From Megaustenia siamemsis (taxonomy: Eukaryota > Mollusca > Gastropoda > Stylommatophora > Ariophantidae): a DNA stretch of 64,000 nucleotides. The notes beneath the pieces were generated by a model that was given only the letters and a program-made list of their open reading frames with translations, made no database searches and was not told the DNA's origin. Shown here piece by piece: positions 9,835 through 21,471 of the stretch (positions within the stretch are counted from its first letter, which is position 1; each line of letters opens with the position of its first letter). The stretch is from positions 19,948,115 to 20,012,114 of the forward strand of contig JAVIAB010000160.1 in NCBI GenBank assembly GCA_032433765.1, in the 5' to 3' direction. A program made the position numbers and the translations under genes.

Positions 9835-9975
9835 GAAACCAATAAGTATCATGTACCAACCTAATATATTAGTGTATCATCATTATCAAGTACCAACCTA
9901 ATGTATTAGTGTATCATCATCATCATGAGCCAACCTAAATGCATTAATGTACAACATTCAATATTTCCATTAATA
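9835..9975. repeat. Short tandem repeat with ATCATCATC blocks
   Basis: Three imperfect units of about 45 bp share 'accaacctaatgtattagtg' and 'tatcatcatcat'. The last unit resembles 13960-14015 ('ccaacctaa.tg.atta.tg' then 'tacaacatt'). Confidence 0.7.
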
Positions 9976-10689
9976 AGTTGACATTCATTGTCATGTTTAT
10001 TGATGCTTTTTCACAAAATAATGGAAAGAACGGAGGATCGTTGTTGACAATCACCGCCGTGTCTCTCTCTCTCTCTCTCAGACAATATACATTTTCTTTA
10101 TTTTTCTGAATTTAAAATATTTTGTTTTGAAAAGTCGACGATTTACTAAAACCCCCCAATCTCTATACGTGAAGGGAAAAAAAGCTCTTAAATCGATTGG
10201 ATATTCAAGAAACTACAATTACTCAGCAAATACGCTATTGATTATTATATCACGAGACTACGGAATTGAATGAAAATGTTTGATTTATTTTAGAATAGAT
10301 TGATCAACATTGGGCATTGATTTCTTTCAATTGAAACCATGACGACATAATTACTGAATGTTCCATGGCTATTTTATTTAACCTTTCTACATTGTTCACA
10401 AGATCCTTATATCCATGATGCTTATTAACGCGCTGCTACATAATTGAGACTGCATGAGTGACTGCTGCAAGTGAGAATAATCCGCGCTCTGTGCCTCCAG
10501 AGATCAACTTTAGCTGTGCACTTAAACCAGCATGGGCCATAACTTGACAGCTCGAATGAAGTCTTCGCCGGCTACTTATAAGATTTGAGGTAACGTCGGT
10601 GGACCATCTTGTCAGCCCTAGTCTGCATAAATCTTGACAGTCTTGTCTGGAAATACTGACGTCATCCACAATCGCAGTCTCTGAAACTT
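9976..10689. other. No gene recognised
   Basis: AT-rich spacer with a short CT run at 10062-10079. No coding support; a 77-codon minus-strand frame at 10436-10669 has no recognisable domain. Confidence 0.4.
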
Positions 10690-12573
10690 ATTTTATGAAT
10701 GAGCGCTCTGAGGCCACAGTGCATTTTTCTAGATCTGCTGATGTTGGTCTGTCCATATATGATGTTTTATGAATGAGCGTTTTGAGGCCGCAGTGCTCTG
10801 TTCTAGATCTGCTGATGTTGGTCTGTCCATATATGATGTTTTATGAATGAGCGTTTTGAGGCCGCAGTGCTCTGTTCTAGATCTGCTGATGTTGGTCTGT
10901 CCATATATGATGTTTTATGAATGAGCGTTTTGAGGCCGCAGTGCTCTGTTCTAGATCTGCTGATGTTGGTATTTCCATATATGATGATTTATGAATGAGC
11001 AATCTGAGACCGCAGTGCGCTTTTCTAGATCTGCTGATGTTGGTCTATCCATATATGATGTTTTATGAATGAGCGTTTTGAGGCCGCAGTGCTCTGTTCT
11101 AGATCTGCTGATGTTGGTCTGTCCATATATGATGTTTTATGAATGAGCGTTTTGAGGCCGCAGTGCTCTGTTCTAGATCTGCTGATGTTGGTCTGTCCAT
11201 ATATGATGTTTTATGAATGAGCGTTTTGAGGCCGCAGTGCTCTCTTCTAGATCTGCTGATGTTGGTCTGTCCATATATGATGTTTTATGAATGAGCGTTT
11301 GAGGCCGCAGTGCTCTGTTCTAGATCTGCTGATGTTGGTATGTCCATATATGATGTTTTATGAATGAGCGTTTTGAGGCCGCAGTGCTCTCTTCTAGATC
11401 TGCTGATGTTGGTATTTCCATATATGATGTTTATGAATGAGCGTTTTGAGGCCGCAGTGCTCTGTTCTAGATCTGCTGATGTTGGTATGTCCATATATGA
11501 TGTTTTATGAATGAGCAATCTGAGGCCGCAGTGCCCAGTTCTTGATCTGCTGATGTTGGTCTGTCCATATATGATGTTTTATGAATGAGCGTTTTGAGGC
11601 CGCAGAGCTGTGTTCTAGATCTGCACTTGTTGGTCTGTCCATATATGATGTTTTATGAATGAGCGTTTTGAGGCCGCAGAGCTGTGTTCTAGATCTGCAC
11701 TTGTTGGTCTGTCCATATATGATGTTTTATGAATGAGCGTTTTGAGGCCGCAGTGCTTTCTTCTAGATCTGCTGATTTTGGTATGTTGGTATGTTCATAT
11801 ATGATGTTTTATGAATGAGCGTTTTGAGGCCGCAGTGATCTGTTCTAGATCTGCTGATGTTGGTCTGTCCATATATGATGTTTTATGAATGAGCGTTTTG
11901 AGGCCGCAGTGCTCTGTTCTAGATCTGCTGATGTTGGTATGTCCATATATGATGTTTTATGAATGAGCAATCTGAGGCCGCAGTGCTCAGTTCTTGATCT
12001 GCTGATGTTGGTCTGTCCATATATGATGTTTTATGAATGAGCGTTTTGAGGCCGCAGAGCTGTGTTCTAGATCTGCACTTGTTGGTCTGTCCATATATGA
12101 TGTTTTATGAATGATCGTTTTGAGGCCGCAGTGCTTTGTTCTAGATCTGCTGATGTTGGTATGTTGGTATGTCCATATATGATGTTGTATGAATGAGCGT
12201 TTTGAGGCCGCAGTGCTCTCTTCTAGATCTGCTGATGTTGGTATGTTGGTATGTCCATATATGATGTTTTATGAATGAGCGTTTTGAGGCCGCAGTGCTT
12301 TGTTCTAGATCTGCTGATGTTGGTATGTTGGTATGTCCATATATGATGTTTTATGAATGAGCGTTTTGAGGCCGCAGTGCTCTCTTCTAGATCTGCTGAT
12401 GTTGGTATGTCCATATATGATGTTTTATGAATGAGCGTTTTGAGGCCGCAGTGCTCTGTTCTAGATCTGCTGATGTTTTGTATGTCCATATATGATGTTT
12501 TTGAATGAGCGTTTTGAGGCCGCAGTGCTCTGTTCTAGATCTGCTGATGTTGGTCTGTTCATATCTAATGTTC
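10690..12573. repeat. 74-bp satellite array (about 25 units) with higher-order structure
   Basis: The unit contains 'tgttttatgaatgagcgttt', 'tgaggccgcagtgctctgtt', 'ctagatctgctgatgttggt' and 'ctgtccatatatga'. Early units are exactly 74 bp apart (for example 10728 to 10802). Variant units ('gagcaatctgaggccgcag' followed by 'gatctgcacttgttgg') recur in the same order at about 11513 and 11965, a spacing of 452 bp. That equals six units plus an 8-bp 'gttggtat' insertion, so there is a higher-order duplication. Open frames within it are artefacts. Confidence 0.96.
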
Positions 12574-12593
12574 TCCTTTATAATGTCTTATTC

Positions 12594-13008
12594 TAAATAA
12601 CACGGATGTGAATCATTGACAATAAGACAACAGACAATAAAATCACAGGAGTCTGTAGAAATTTGGTTTTACAGAAGAATGTTGAGAATATCATGGACAC
12701 ATAAGAGGAATAATAATAACGTTTTGAAATAGGCTAAAGCAAAGAGATAGCTAATTTCCAATATTAGGAAGAAACAATCATTGTTTTTGACCATGTTATG
12801 AGAAGAGAACTATTGGAATATATTGTAACAACTGGGAAAATTCAGGCATGAAGAGATAGAGGGAAGCAAAGGGTAAAGATGTCAGACAGTTTAAGAGAAT
12901 AGTTTGGCAGAAGGTCAACAACAGAAATGATAAATAACTGTCGAGGTCGAGAGTTGTGAAGAGACATGATCACCTACGCCAGCAGGCATGAAACTTGATG
13001 ATGTTGAT
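12594..13008 (+). mobile_element. LINE-A1 3' end, degraded
   Basis: LINE-A1 C-terminal region with several stops and frameshifts. Recognisable DNA blocks are 'ggttttacagaagaatgttg', 'ggaatatattgtaacaactg' and 'gacatgatcacctacgccag', ending at a TGATGATG tail. It begins directly beyond the 74-bp satellite. Confidence 0.85.
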
Positions 13009-13071
13009 TCTAACTTGTATTTTCCACTCATTTCCCTGTATGGCTTCTTGGAGAAGAAATGTTGATTTCCT

Positions 13072-13236
13072 TGAAGTTCCGAAGTGACTATGACCGTTGA
13101 AGTTCCGGAGTGACTAATACCGTTGAAGTTCCGAAGTGACTAAGACCGTTGAAGTTCCGAAGTGACCAAGACCGTTGAAGTTCCGAAGTGACTAAGACCG
13201 TTGAAGTTCCGAAGTGACTAAGATCCGTTGAAGTTG
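13072..13236. repeat. 26-bp minisatellite (about 6 units)
   Basis: The unit is 'gttgaagttccgaagtgact' plus 'aagacc', repeated with single-base variants. Confidence 0.93.
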
Positions 13237-13699
13237 TGTTCTGCCTTTAGATCTCATCCGACTTTTCATTTCATGTATGCCTCACTGAGACAGGCTCTAG
13301 TTTTTTTTGGTCACAGACGTTAGGCATTTGTTATGTAAGGTTTCTTGGATGAACCTATCGTGTCTTAGCCTTGATACAGATTGGGGAAAAAACCTCGCAT
13401 CGTTGATGATAACAGTATTTCGTGCTGTGAATTATAATCTACAATCTATAGTAACAATCACGTCCAGGCTTGACAACATTAATTAGTTAATTGAATAATC
13501 AGTGTAATTAAAACCGATTGTTTTTTAAGTGAAGTAACGCACTGTATGATACGGTATCAGAACGCTTTTAATATGACACGCAGCGCAACTAATGACCAGA
13601 AAAAAAAAATGCCTGGTCACGCGTTCGAAGTACAGCGTTTAAAAAGAACGTAGTAACATTTCAGTGTCATTATATGTTAACTATATATAATCAGTTTGT
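13237..13699. other. No gene recognised
   Basis: Spacer sequence with a short A run near 13599-13607. Nothing assignable. Confidence 0.4.
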
Positions 13700-13945
13700 T
13701 AACCATGAGTTCACGTCACTCCTTAGGATGAAAGAAATGGGAGTTAAGATGGGAACAGCCAGAAACGAGAAACTTAGTGGGCGTGTAAGTAGACTTATTA
13801 ACCAACACATAACTGGGGTCGTCAGTCGCTAGACACTGCTGGGTTTCTGAGGAGGGGATCTGAGCACCTATGGACATGTTCGGGGTGCAATGATGATGAC
13901 CCGCAAATAACTCAATAACTCAATAACTCAGACCAATTTATTGAA
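13700..13945 (+). mobile_element. Rep-F dispersed repeat with short AATAACTC tail
   Basis: Matches the minus-strand copies at 59762-59985 and 3696-3880: 'gtcactccttaggatgaaa', 'gttaagatgggaacag', 'ctgagcacctatggacatgt'. Its 3' tail has one 'gatgatgacccgcaaataac' unit, then (TCAATAAC)n. The 59-kb copy has the same tail expanded to a 25-bp array. Confidence 0.8.
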
Positions 13946-14015
13946 TGTTGTGTACTTGCACATCATGCATGCACCAACCTAAGTGTATTACTGTACAACA
14001 TTACATATTTGATTC

Positions 14016-15240
14016 TTCGTTCAAATTCAGATTTTAATCATTTGCAGAGTTTTTACTCTGTTTACTATTGCTAATACTCACTGATTTAGAAATATCTGGG
14101 TTATTTGGTTTGTCCAGTAATATGTTCATTTTTACTTAAACTTCTTTATTTTTCGCTTTCGTTATTCAACAACCACAATCTTATTACTCATCATATAAAT
14201 GTACACAATCTTAGTGCTCAATCTCTCACATAAATACAATGATAACAAAGCCATCATGATTAGTATCAACACAATCTTAATAATCACATTCTACAAACAA
14301 AACAAAGATGAGAGTCCATTGTGTGATTTCCGAACAGGTTGACGCCAAGAAGCAGAGCAAGAACAGCTGGACAGAAGATCCTAGAAACAGATAATTTTTG
14401 AGTCAGATTGTCACACAGGAGACTGTGTTGTTACCCCACAATCTGTACCGACCACTCACTGTTGTGTCGGGTTATATTTTTTTTTAAAAAGAAAGGAAAA
14501 TAACAAGCAATAAAAAGTACAAGAAATAAAAAGTTAATAAACCCACAATGAATATAATCTTACACATGACGACAATCATACAAATAATTCTCTCTCTTTT
14601 CTCTTTTCTCCTTTCTCTTTATCTCTCTCTCTCTCTCTCTCTCTCTCATTCTCCTTATCTCTCTCACATGAACGCAATCTTGTTTGACACACTCTCAATA
14701 TAACACAATCTTTATAACCATTTGCAATATACATATATTTAAAGCAGCGACCATTGCAATTGACATAATTGAAACAATTCATAACCAAGTAATATAATAT
14801 CAAACAATGTGACTAGATATGTTCTGGCTACATAACAAAGCCAATGATATTACATTCTCCTCATATTACATTCACATATATACAAATTTGCATGAACTCT
14901 GCCCTGTCAATTAAAATAAAAATTATTTCGTGCATAATTTGGAAGATCAAATGCAAATTCTTTATGATTGGTTACAATAACTGACCAATCACAATGCATT
15001 AATTTTTTTTTTTTCAAAAGCGAGAATGTGTATCATCGATGAAATATTGCTATTTGAGTGTGGGTAATGAGAATGAGACCACAGTCTACTAGATCTGTAT
15101 TTGTAACAGTTTCTAGGCAGAGATGTGCTATCAGCGATGAGAAATAAGATCAATAGGAACAATGGAGTTCCTGCCTCGGGAAAGATATTAAATAGGAGAA
15201 CATTTGTGTTGATACCTTAGACTTAAGTAAACATAACAAA
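14016..15240. other. No gene; CT-rich tract at 14580-14650
   Basis: AT-rich sequence. A pyrimidine-rich microsatellite at 14580-14650 includes a (CT)n run. T run at 15002-15014. No coding frame supported. Confidence 0.5.
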
Positions 15241-15242
15241 TA

Positions 15243-15660
15243 GAGCCAGTCTTAACATATGAATGGAATCATGGGCAATAGGACAACAGACAAGAATATA
15301 TCTGGAGTCTGTAGAAATGTGGTTTTACAGAAGAATGTTGAGAATACCATGGACAGCTAAGAAGAGCAATGAACACGTTCTGAAAGAGGCCAAAGCAAAA
15401 AGAGAGCTAATTTCCAATATTAGGAAGAAACAATCATCATTTATTGGCCATGTAATGAGAAGAGAACAACTGGAATATATTGTAACAATTAGGAAAATTG
15501 AGGGACGAAGAGATAGAGGGAAGCAACGGGAAAAGATATCAGACAGCTCAAGAGAATGGCATGGCAGAAGGTCAACAACAAAAATGATAAATAACTGTCG
15601 AGATCAAGAGTTGAGGAGAGACATGATCACCTACGCCAGCAGACATGGTACTTGATGATG
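15243..15660 (+). mobile_element. LINE-A1 3' end with open C-terminal frame
   Basis: A 130-codon uninterrupted frame (15263-15655) carries the LINE-A1 C-terminus: '[20 protein letters not shown]', 'SNIRKKQSSFIGHVMRREQ', 'SDSSREWHGRRSTTKMINN', 'MITYASRHGT'. A TGATGATG tail follows the stop. It is 5'-truncated with no RT core, so it cannot be autonomous. It ranks among the younger A1 copies because the frame is intact. Confidence 0.9.
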
Positions 15661-15699
15661 TTGAAGACTTTAATATGTTGTCATATTATAGTTATTAAT

Positions 15700-15723
15700 A
15701 TTATCTCTCTATTTGTCTCTCTC

Positions 15724-15784
<61 letters not shown>

Positions 15785-15786
15785 TA

Positions 15787-15818
<32 letters not shown>

Positions 15819-15820
15819 AT
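15700..15820. repeat. (CT)n microsatellite
   Basis: About 115 bp of CT with occasional TA interruptions. Confidence 0.96.
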
Positions 15821-15891
15821 GAAGGCAAATGAAGAAAAAAAGAAGGAAATGGTTAGACAATTTTTTCTGACATTATTATATATATAACGAT

Positions 15892-16259
15892 CATCATCAT
15901 CGAGTGCCGTCTCCGCATCGAAGGTTGACTACCATGGAGCGCCATTCCACTCTGTCTTTTGCTTTGATTGTGCAGATTGTCACAGGCTGACCTGTACATC
16001 TTTTAATGTTATTCGTCCATGTTAGTCTTGGTCTGCTTCAGCCTCTTTTACCTTGTATTTTCCCTTCCAATATTACTTTTAGTAGGCTGTTGTTTCTTTT
16101 AACATGTCCCGAAATGTTCATTTCTCTTGTTCTAATTGTGTTTATTAATTCGCTTTTCGTTTTTAGTTGTTTTAAAACTTCATCGTTTGTTTTCTTTTAT
16201 TCCATCCATTTCTACCCACTCTTCTATAAATCCACATTTCAAAGGCTTGACTTGTTCCA
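15892..16259 (-). mobile_element. LINE-B 3' end with 10-bp TSD
   Basis: Minus-strand LINE-B C-terminus ('LLKVILEGKIQGKRG'-type and 'NMDE.H'-type remnants), with tail ATCATCATC at the left end. Direct repeats ATATAACGAT at 15882-15891 and 16260-16269 bound it, giving a 368-bp 5'-truncated insertion. Frames are broken. Confidence 0.85.
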
Positions 16260-16269
16260 ATATAACGAT

Positions 16270-16559
16270 AAACACTCAATCAATGTGGCCTTTTAGACTT
16301 GAAAAGATCGGTAGCTGGTGAGTAGACAACCCAAGTTCGACTTACGTTTGAGATCATGGTATCACCGGAGGTCTGCACATAGCTCCTGTTGACCACCCAG
16401 CACAAGAACAATTGGGATCAGAGTTCCACGCTCCGAGAAATTCTAGAATATCGTCATTGATACAGACTTCATGCTGAAGGCGACACCGGTCGAGAGTTTC
16501 CAGTCAAGTACTCAGCGTTGAAAGATTTCACTTCACGATATATTGTTATCAATACTATG
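16270..16559. other. No gene recognised
   Basis: Spacer sequence between LINE-B and Rep-G. Nothing assignable. Confidence 0.4.
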
Positions 16560-16690
16560 TTATCGTTATTCGACGGCCCCGGTATCACTGCAAACGAATG
16601 AAATCCATAATTGCTCAACGGCCCGTGCCAGTGATCTGAATTTAACATCTCATCGAATATGCAAACAAAGAAAGGCCATAGAATATGTAT
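16560..16690 (-). mobile_element. Rep-G retroposon, 5'-truncated copy
   Basis: Shares 'ccccggtatcactgcaaacg', 'ccataattgctcaacggccc' and 'caaacaaagaaagg' with the 4.4-kb copy but stops before that copy's distal half. An AT-rich tail precedes it. The missing end is the presumed 5' end. Confidence 0.7.
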
Positions 16691-16831
16691 ATGGAACGAA
16701 ATCATCATATCTATAACCAATACTATGACTCAAATTTACATATGTAAATACATTTAACTTTCATTCTAGTTGTATAATAGATTTTGTTAATAAATTATTT
16801 TGTGGTATCTATTCTTCTTGTTCCTACATAG

Positions 16832-17255
16832 AACCAACTCTGACCTATGGAAGCGAATCATGGACAGTAGATAAACAAATGAAAAGACGGTTGGAGGCCA
16901 CTGAGATGGAATTTCTCTGAGGAATGCTGAAAGTTCCCTGGACAGCTGAAAAGACCAATGAGGAAATTTTCATAGAGGCCAAAACAAAAATGGAGCTCCT
17001 AAAAAACATCAGAAATAAACAATCAACATTTTTTCTGGCACATCATGAGAAGAGGAAAGTTGGAATAACTGGATACAACTGGCAAAATAAAAGGAATGAG
17101 GGATCGCGGACGACAAAGAGAGAAAATACTGGATAGCTTGGTGTCATGGCATGGAAAACAGTCAACAACAGAACTGATACGATGCCCTGTATGTAGAAGA
17201 TTGTGGAAGGACATGATCGCCTACGCCAACCGGTATGGCACATGATGATGATGAT
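16832..17255 (+). mobile_element. LINE-A2 3' end
   Basis: Encodes LINE-A2 C-terminal motifs 'EPTLTYGSESWTVDKQMKR', 'MLKVPWTAEKTNEE' and 'LDSLVSWHGKQSTTELIR' across two frames (frameshift near 17040, stop near 16918). Ends with 'cggtatggcacatgatgatg'. It is 5'-truncated and inactive. Confidence 0.88.
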
Positions 17256-17516
17256 GATTGTTCTTGTTGAGAACAAATGTTCTGTGAGTATGCACGATCT
17301 CAACAGACAACAGTACATGTGTGTGTGTGTGTGTGTCAATGAAGGAAGACTCATAGATTTAGTTATTTAATTCTTTCCCACCTGATGCTGGTAGGATATG
17401 ATTTCAATCAATATCTTTGTCAGAATAAAAGTGTTGTGAGGACACATTAGTCTCTAATATTTCAAAGGCTTGCAAATATGTTCGTTCAGGATACATATAT
17501 GACTATTGAAATTTTG
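17256..17516. other. Spacer with (GT)n
   Basis: Contains a (TG)n run at about 17317-17336. No gene seen. Confidence 0.5.
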
Positions 17517-17940
<424 letters not shown>

Positions 17941-18420
17941 TTTCGAGGCGAAGGCTCCACAAAGGGCAGAAATTCTAAACTCTTGTGCCTGACGATCTTA
18001 CAACTTTCAAACCTTGCACAAGGCCCGCATTGTTTCTCTCTACACAACTCTGTTCTGACCGAGTTTCTCAATCTCGGCGAGGGAGCTGATACTGCTGTTC
18101 TTGCTTTTAGCTGTAATTTTAGTGTTTCTCTTAGTCGGCCTCTTTTTACTTTTTACCCTCAGGTGCTGTTTCCATTTGAGATTCTCTTGTTATCTCTTCT
18201 TATCACACGGTCAACATATGAACGCCTTCTTCTCTTGATTATAGTTGATATTTTAGATGCTTTGTCGTTACTCTTATTTCTCTACTGGCCTTGAACCAAT
18301 TCAATTGTATACGAAGTATTTCCTCGGGCATTTGTTTCAAATACATCCAGTTTATTTCCTATTTCTTTAGTTGCTGATGTGCAGCTATGTTAGTGCTCGT
18401 ATGTTAATGTAACTATTCAC
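17941..18420 (-). mobile_element. LINE-E 3' end, strongly degraded
   Basis: Minus strand. Aligns with 36018-36500: 'ggcgagggagctgatactgc' against 'attgagggagccgattcctg', and 'ttatctcttcttatcacacg' against 'ttatctcttctcatcacatg'. Multiple lesions. Only C-terminal coding sequence is represented. Confidence 0.75.
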
Positions 18421-18814
18421 TGGTAAAACATAACTAAGGTTGATACTGTATCAAAACGTGTATAACAGGCAATGCAAAAAAATATCTCAATGATAATAAT
18501 CATCAGCATGTGCCATGTCGTTGCTCAAACTGTAACAGATCCCTATCTCGTTACGTTGCAATCTTCTTTCATATTTTGATTAAAGTTCTAGATTTTCAGA
18601 TACTCTCTCTCTCTCCCTCTCTCTCTCTCTGTCTCGCTCCCTATCTCTATGTATACTGTGTGTGTGTTTATAGCTATATTGATTTAATTGTGTTAAAAGG
18701 GAACACGATACAACAAAAATAAACAAAAACAAAACGTCATCTTGTAAATATATGTGATAAATACACAAACTCAAACAAATATACACAAACGTATATGGCG
18801 TCTTGACAGGTGGT
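18421..18814. other. Spacer with a CT run
   Basis: A (CT)n run at about 18602-18630 and a short GT run near 18657-18667. No gene seen. Confidence 0.5.
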
Positions 18815-18960
18815 TGTTAAGCAAACAATAATGATAAGTCCGTAGTTTGGTAAAAGATTAGTGTTTCGTGCTGGGTGCTGTTTTACTGAACAGATTCTCT
18901 CGTGGCTGAATCTGGCCACATTGCTATATCCGTCCGCAGATTGTATAAGATGCATTTGTG
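18815..18960. repeat. Rep-H dispersed repeat, copy 2
   Basis: Homologous to 300-455: 'atgataagtccgtagtttgg', 'gattctctcgtggctgaatc'. Class unknown. Confidence 0.5.
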
Positions 18961-19199
18961 ATGCCTGACCTCGTCGCCTTTCTCCGGCTCTTTCGTCTTC
19001 TTTGCCGTTTCTTTTTTTATATTTTTATATTCCATGTGCTACGATCTGCAGCCAGATTATCCCAGTTTCTTTCACTGATAGAGAATTCACTCAAGGAAGC
19101 ACTGCAAACATTCTTTTATATCTCAGCACTGGTCTGCCCTTTCGTTATATATAAATACTCACAGAAATATACACTTTGTATATTTGAACCTTCTTTACC

Positions 19200-19770
19200 T
19201 CAAATGGTAGATGTACGACAGAAGTGAGATGCAGAATAGCTCAGGGAAAAGCAGCTTTCCAAAAAAAAATGAGAATAATACTTTGCAATCCATTTTTGAC
19301 AAAGAAACGAGAAAATAAGTTATTATATATTATATAGAGCCAGTCTTAACACATGGATGTGAGTCATAGACAATAGGAAAACAGACAAGAAAATCAGTGG
19401 AGGATGTAGAAATGTGGCTTTGCATAAGAATGTTGAGAATAACATGGACAATTAAGAAGAGTAATGAAAACCTTCTGAAAGAGGCCAAAGCAAAAAAGAG
19501 AGCTATTTTCCAAAAAATATGAAAAAAACAAACATCATTTTTTGGCCATGTAATGAGATGAGAACAGCTGGAATATATTGTAACAACTTGAAAAAAATGA
19601 GGGACAAAGAGAAAAGGGGAAGCAAAGAGAAAAGATACCAGACAGCTTAAGAGAATTGCTTGGCAGAAGGTCAACAACAGAAATGATAAATAACTGTTGA
19701 AATCGAAAGTTGTGGAGAGACTTGATCGTCTACGCCGGCAGACATGGTACTTGATGATGATGAAGTAGTT
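19200..19770 (+). mobile_element. LINE-A1 3' end, degraded
   Basis: Starts in the post-RT region ('ggtagatgtacgacagaagt') and runs to the C-terminus and a TGATGATGA tail. Recognisable DNA includes 'agccagtcttaacacatgga', 'agaatgttgagaataacatg' and 'cagcttaagagaattgcttg'. Many frameshifts, including A-run changes near 19258-19268. Non-coding. Confidence 0.88.
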
Positions 19771-20460
19771 GAACCACGTGATAAGATATGATGACAATGA
19801 TAGAGACAACATCGAGTTTCACGATAAAAGATCAAATACACACCAACTTCATCTTACGTAAAAAAAAATATATATATATTTTATCTGGGGGTCACTAGTA
19901 GACTAAATAACGTTTTTCTTTCCTATAATTGAGAAATTAATCAGCAATAACATCCCCTGAGCTAACAAAGATAGTTGAAAACGTTACTAGATTAAGCAAA
20001 CAAAAAAATCCACTTACAGTTATCATAAGTGATTGTCTACCAGAAATATGGTGAATGTAATTAGTAATAAAAATGATATATAATTCAATTCTAACGCCAT
20101 TACACCTAAAGCTATAAATATGAACATATTTTCAATGAACTGGTTTACTCGTATATTTATAATTTTGTTAGCTGAACATACCACCCACTATCTGTTCAGA
20201 TCTGAGTGGTATCAAATTAATTTAGTATTTTTTAAAAACTTATATACAACTACTGAATACCTTATCTGTTATCAGTCCATCCCGATTATTTTTCCCCGCA
20301 GACTATCTTTATTGAAATATTGTAACTCTCTCTCACTCTGTCTCTCTAATACACACTAATAGAGTGTACATGCAAACAGGAACACATAGATTTGTTTATT
20401 TTACCAACATTTTCTTCCAACATTTAAAATATTTTTACATTAAAAAATACACCCCTGAGA
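19771..20460. other. 3' flank of the sulfotransferase gene
   Basis: No repeat recognised, in contrast to most of the window. The minus strand carries a canonical polyadenylation hexamer AATAAA at 20395-20400, about 60 bp beyond the sulfotransferase stop codon. Further A+T-rich sequence follows. Confidence 0.55.
20395..20400 (-). terminator. Candidate polyadenylation signal for the sulfotransferase gene
   Basis: AATAAA on the minus strand (TTTATT on the plus strand), about 60 bp downstream of the stop codon at 20461-20463. The position is plausible for a short 3' UTR. Other AT-rich candidates exist nearby, so its use is inferred. Confidence 0.5.
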
Positions 20461-21471
20461 TCATCTCCATGGAAACCGACGGCCGATAAGTTTGTACAGC
20501 CTTTCGTTATGTGGCCTGAAGAATTTGTTCAGTTTGTTAATAATTTTCTCGCTGATGTTGACGTGCTTCCTTCCCTTGTTGGCACCCAGGCACTGTTCAG
20601 GCCCTGTCTTTGACTTCCTCATGCAGTAGAAACCTCGGCTGCTGTTGAAGTAGAAACTGCGGGAGTTGACCAGATGTGGAAGATTTAGAAACTTCTCGAT
20701 CTTTCTAATTTCTTCTAAAGGATGAACTATGAGGTTGTCCCCGTCTACGATATGAAGCTGTTTCAGCGGGAACAGTTGTAACCAGCGAGCTATGTGTAAA
20801 TGATACATGCTAATTTGTATGGCTTTGTATTCCGGATTGACGTGACCAGTCTGTCTGTCCAATGCTCGAAGCTCAAACGATTCTGCTGTTTCGTTCTTCG
20901 CCTGTTTATTTGCACAGATTTGAGTGTAGTCTGAAATAACCCTTGTGGTTGGATGTCTCAAAATGGCGATCAGCTTGATTGAGCTGTTCATCCGGTGAAT
21001 ACGACTGGGACTAATTAAAGAGATGAAATATTTTGGAGTCTTTTCTATGGTGATTTGATCTGGGTAAGATAAAGGCATTCTCTTGCGGTACCAGTCAACC
21101 CCAAGCTTATAATTACTGTCATTGCTGAAGAAATGCATCTCATCATTGGGAGAATTGATCTGCGGATGAAGTTTAAGAAACTCGATAAGAGCTCGTGTAC
21201 CACACTTCCTGGCACCAATTATGATACACTGCGGTAAAGCATGAACGAGAGAGCTCGAGTTGTATTGATCTCTGCCCGAGGCTAACTGCCCTTCCTCCAA
21301 GAGTTTACGAAACCCCTTATTACTGCTATCTAAGCTCTCGTCCAATGGCCGAACACCAAAAGATATTGCTGCTATAAAAAGCCCGTTATAGAAAACAGTG
21401 ATGAAGATAAAAAGACCAACTGGGAACGCGAACAAGCAAGATTTAGCCCATCTACGAAGTGGTCTCCTCAT
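20461..21471 (-). CDS. Heparan sulfate glucosamine 3-O-sulfotransferase-like protein (336 aa, single exon)
   Basis: Golgi type II sulfotransferase of the heparan sulfate 3-O-sulfotransferase family (HS3ST1/5-like by length and motifs). Such enzymes move sulfate from PAPS to the 3-OH of glucosamine in heparan sulfate. Seen: short basic cytoplasmic N-terminus, membrane segment at about 12-37, 5'-phosphosulfate loop 'GARKCGTRAL' (85-94, Lys89), 'EMHFF' (111-115) with Glu111 matching the catalytic base, 'EKTPKYF' (143-149), 3'-phosphate motif 'LRHPTTRVISDY' (171-182), the Cys283/Cys294 pair, and 'KGRKH' (299-303). N-glycosylation sequons lie at 71, 117, 162, 193, 276 and 305. The start is the ATG at 21471, with A at -3; the frame extends upstream but without an ATG. 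No intron interrupts the coding region. The frame is intact, so it is probably functional. It could instead be a retrocopy, but no poly(A) or TSD was noticed. Confidence 0.92.
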   Translation of the reverse strand: MRRPLRRWAKSCLFAFPVGLFIFITVFYNGLFIAAISFGVRPLDESLDSSNKGFRKLLEEGQLASGRDQYNSSSLVHALPQCIIIGARKCGTRALIEFLKLHPQINSPNDEMHFFSNDSNYKLGVDWYRKRMPLSYPDQITIEKTPKYFISLISPSRIHRMNSSIKLIAILRHPTTRVISDYTQICANKQAKNETAESFELRALDRQTGHVNPEYKAIQISMYHLHIARWLQLFPLKQLHIVDGDNLIVHPLEEIRKIEKFLNLPHLVNSRSFYFNSSRGFYCMRKSKTGPEQCLGANKGRKHVNISEKIINKLNKFFRPHNERLYKLIGRRFPWR

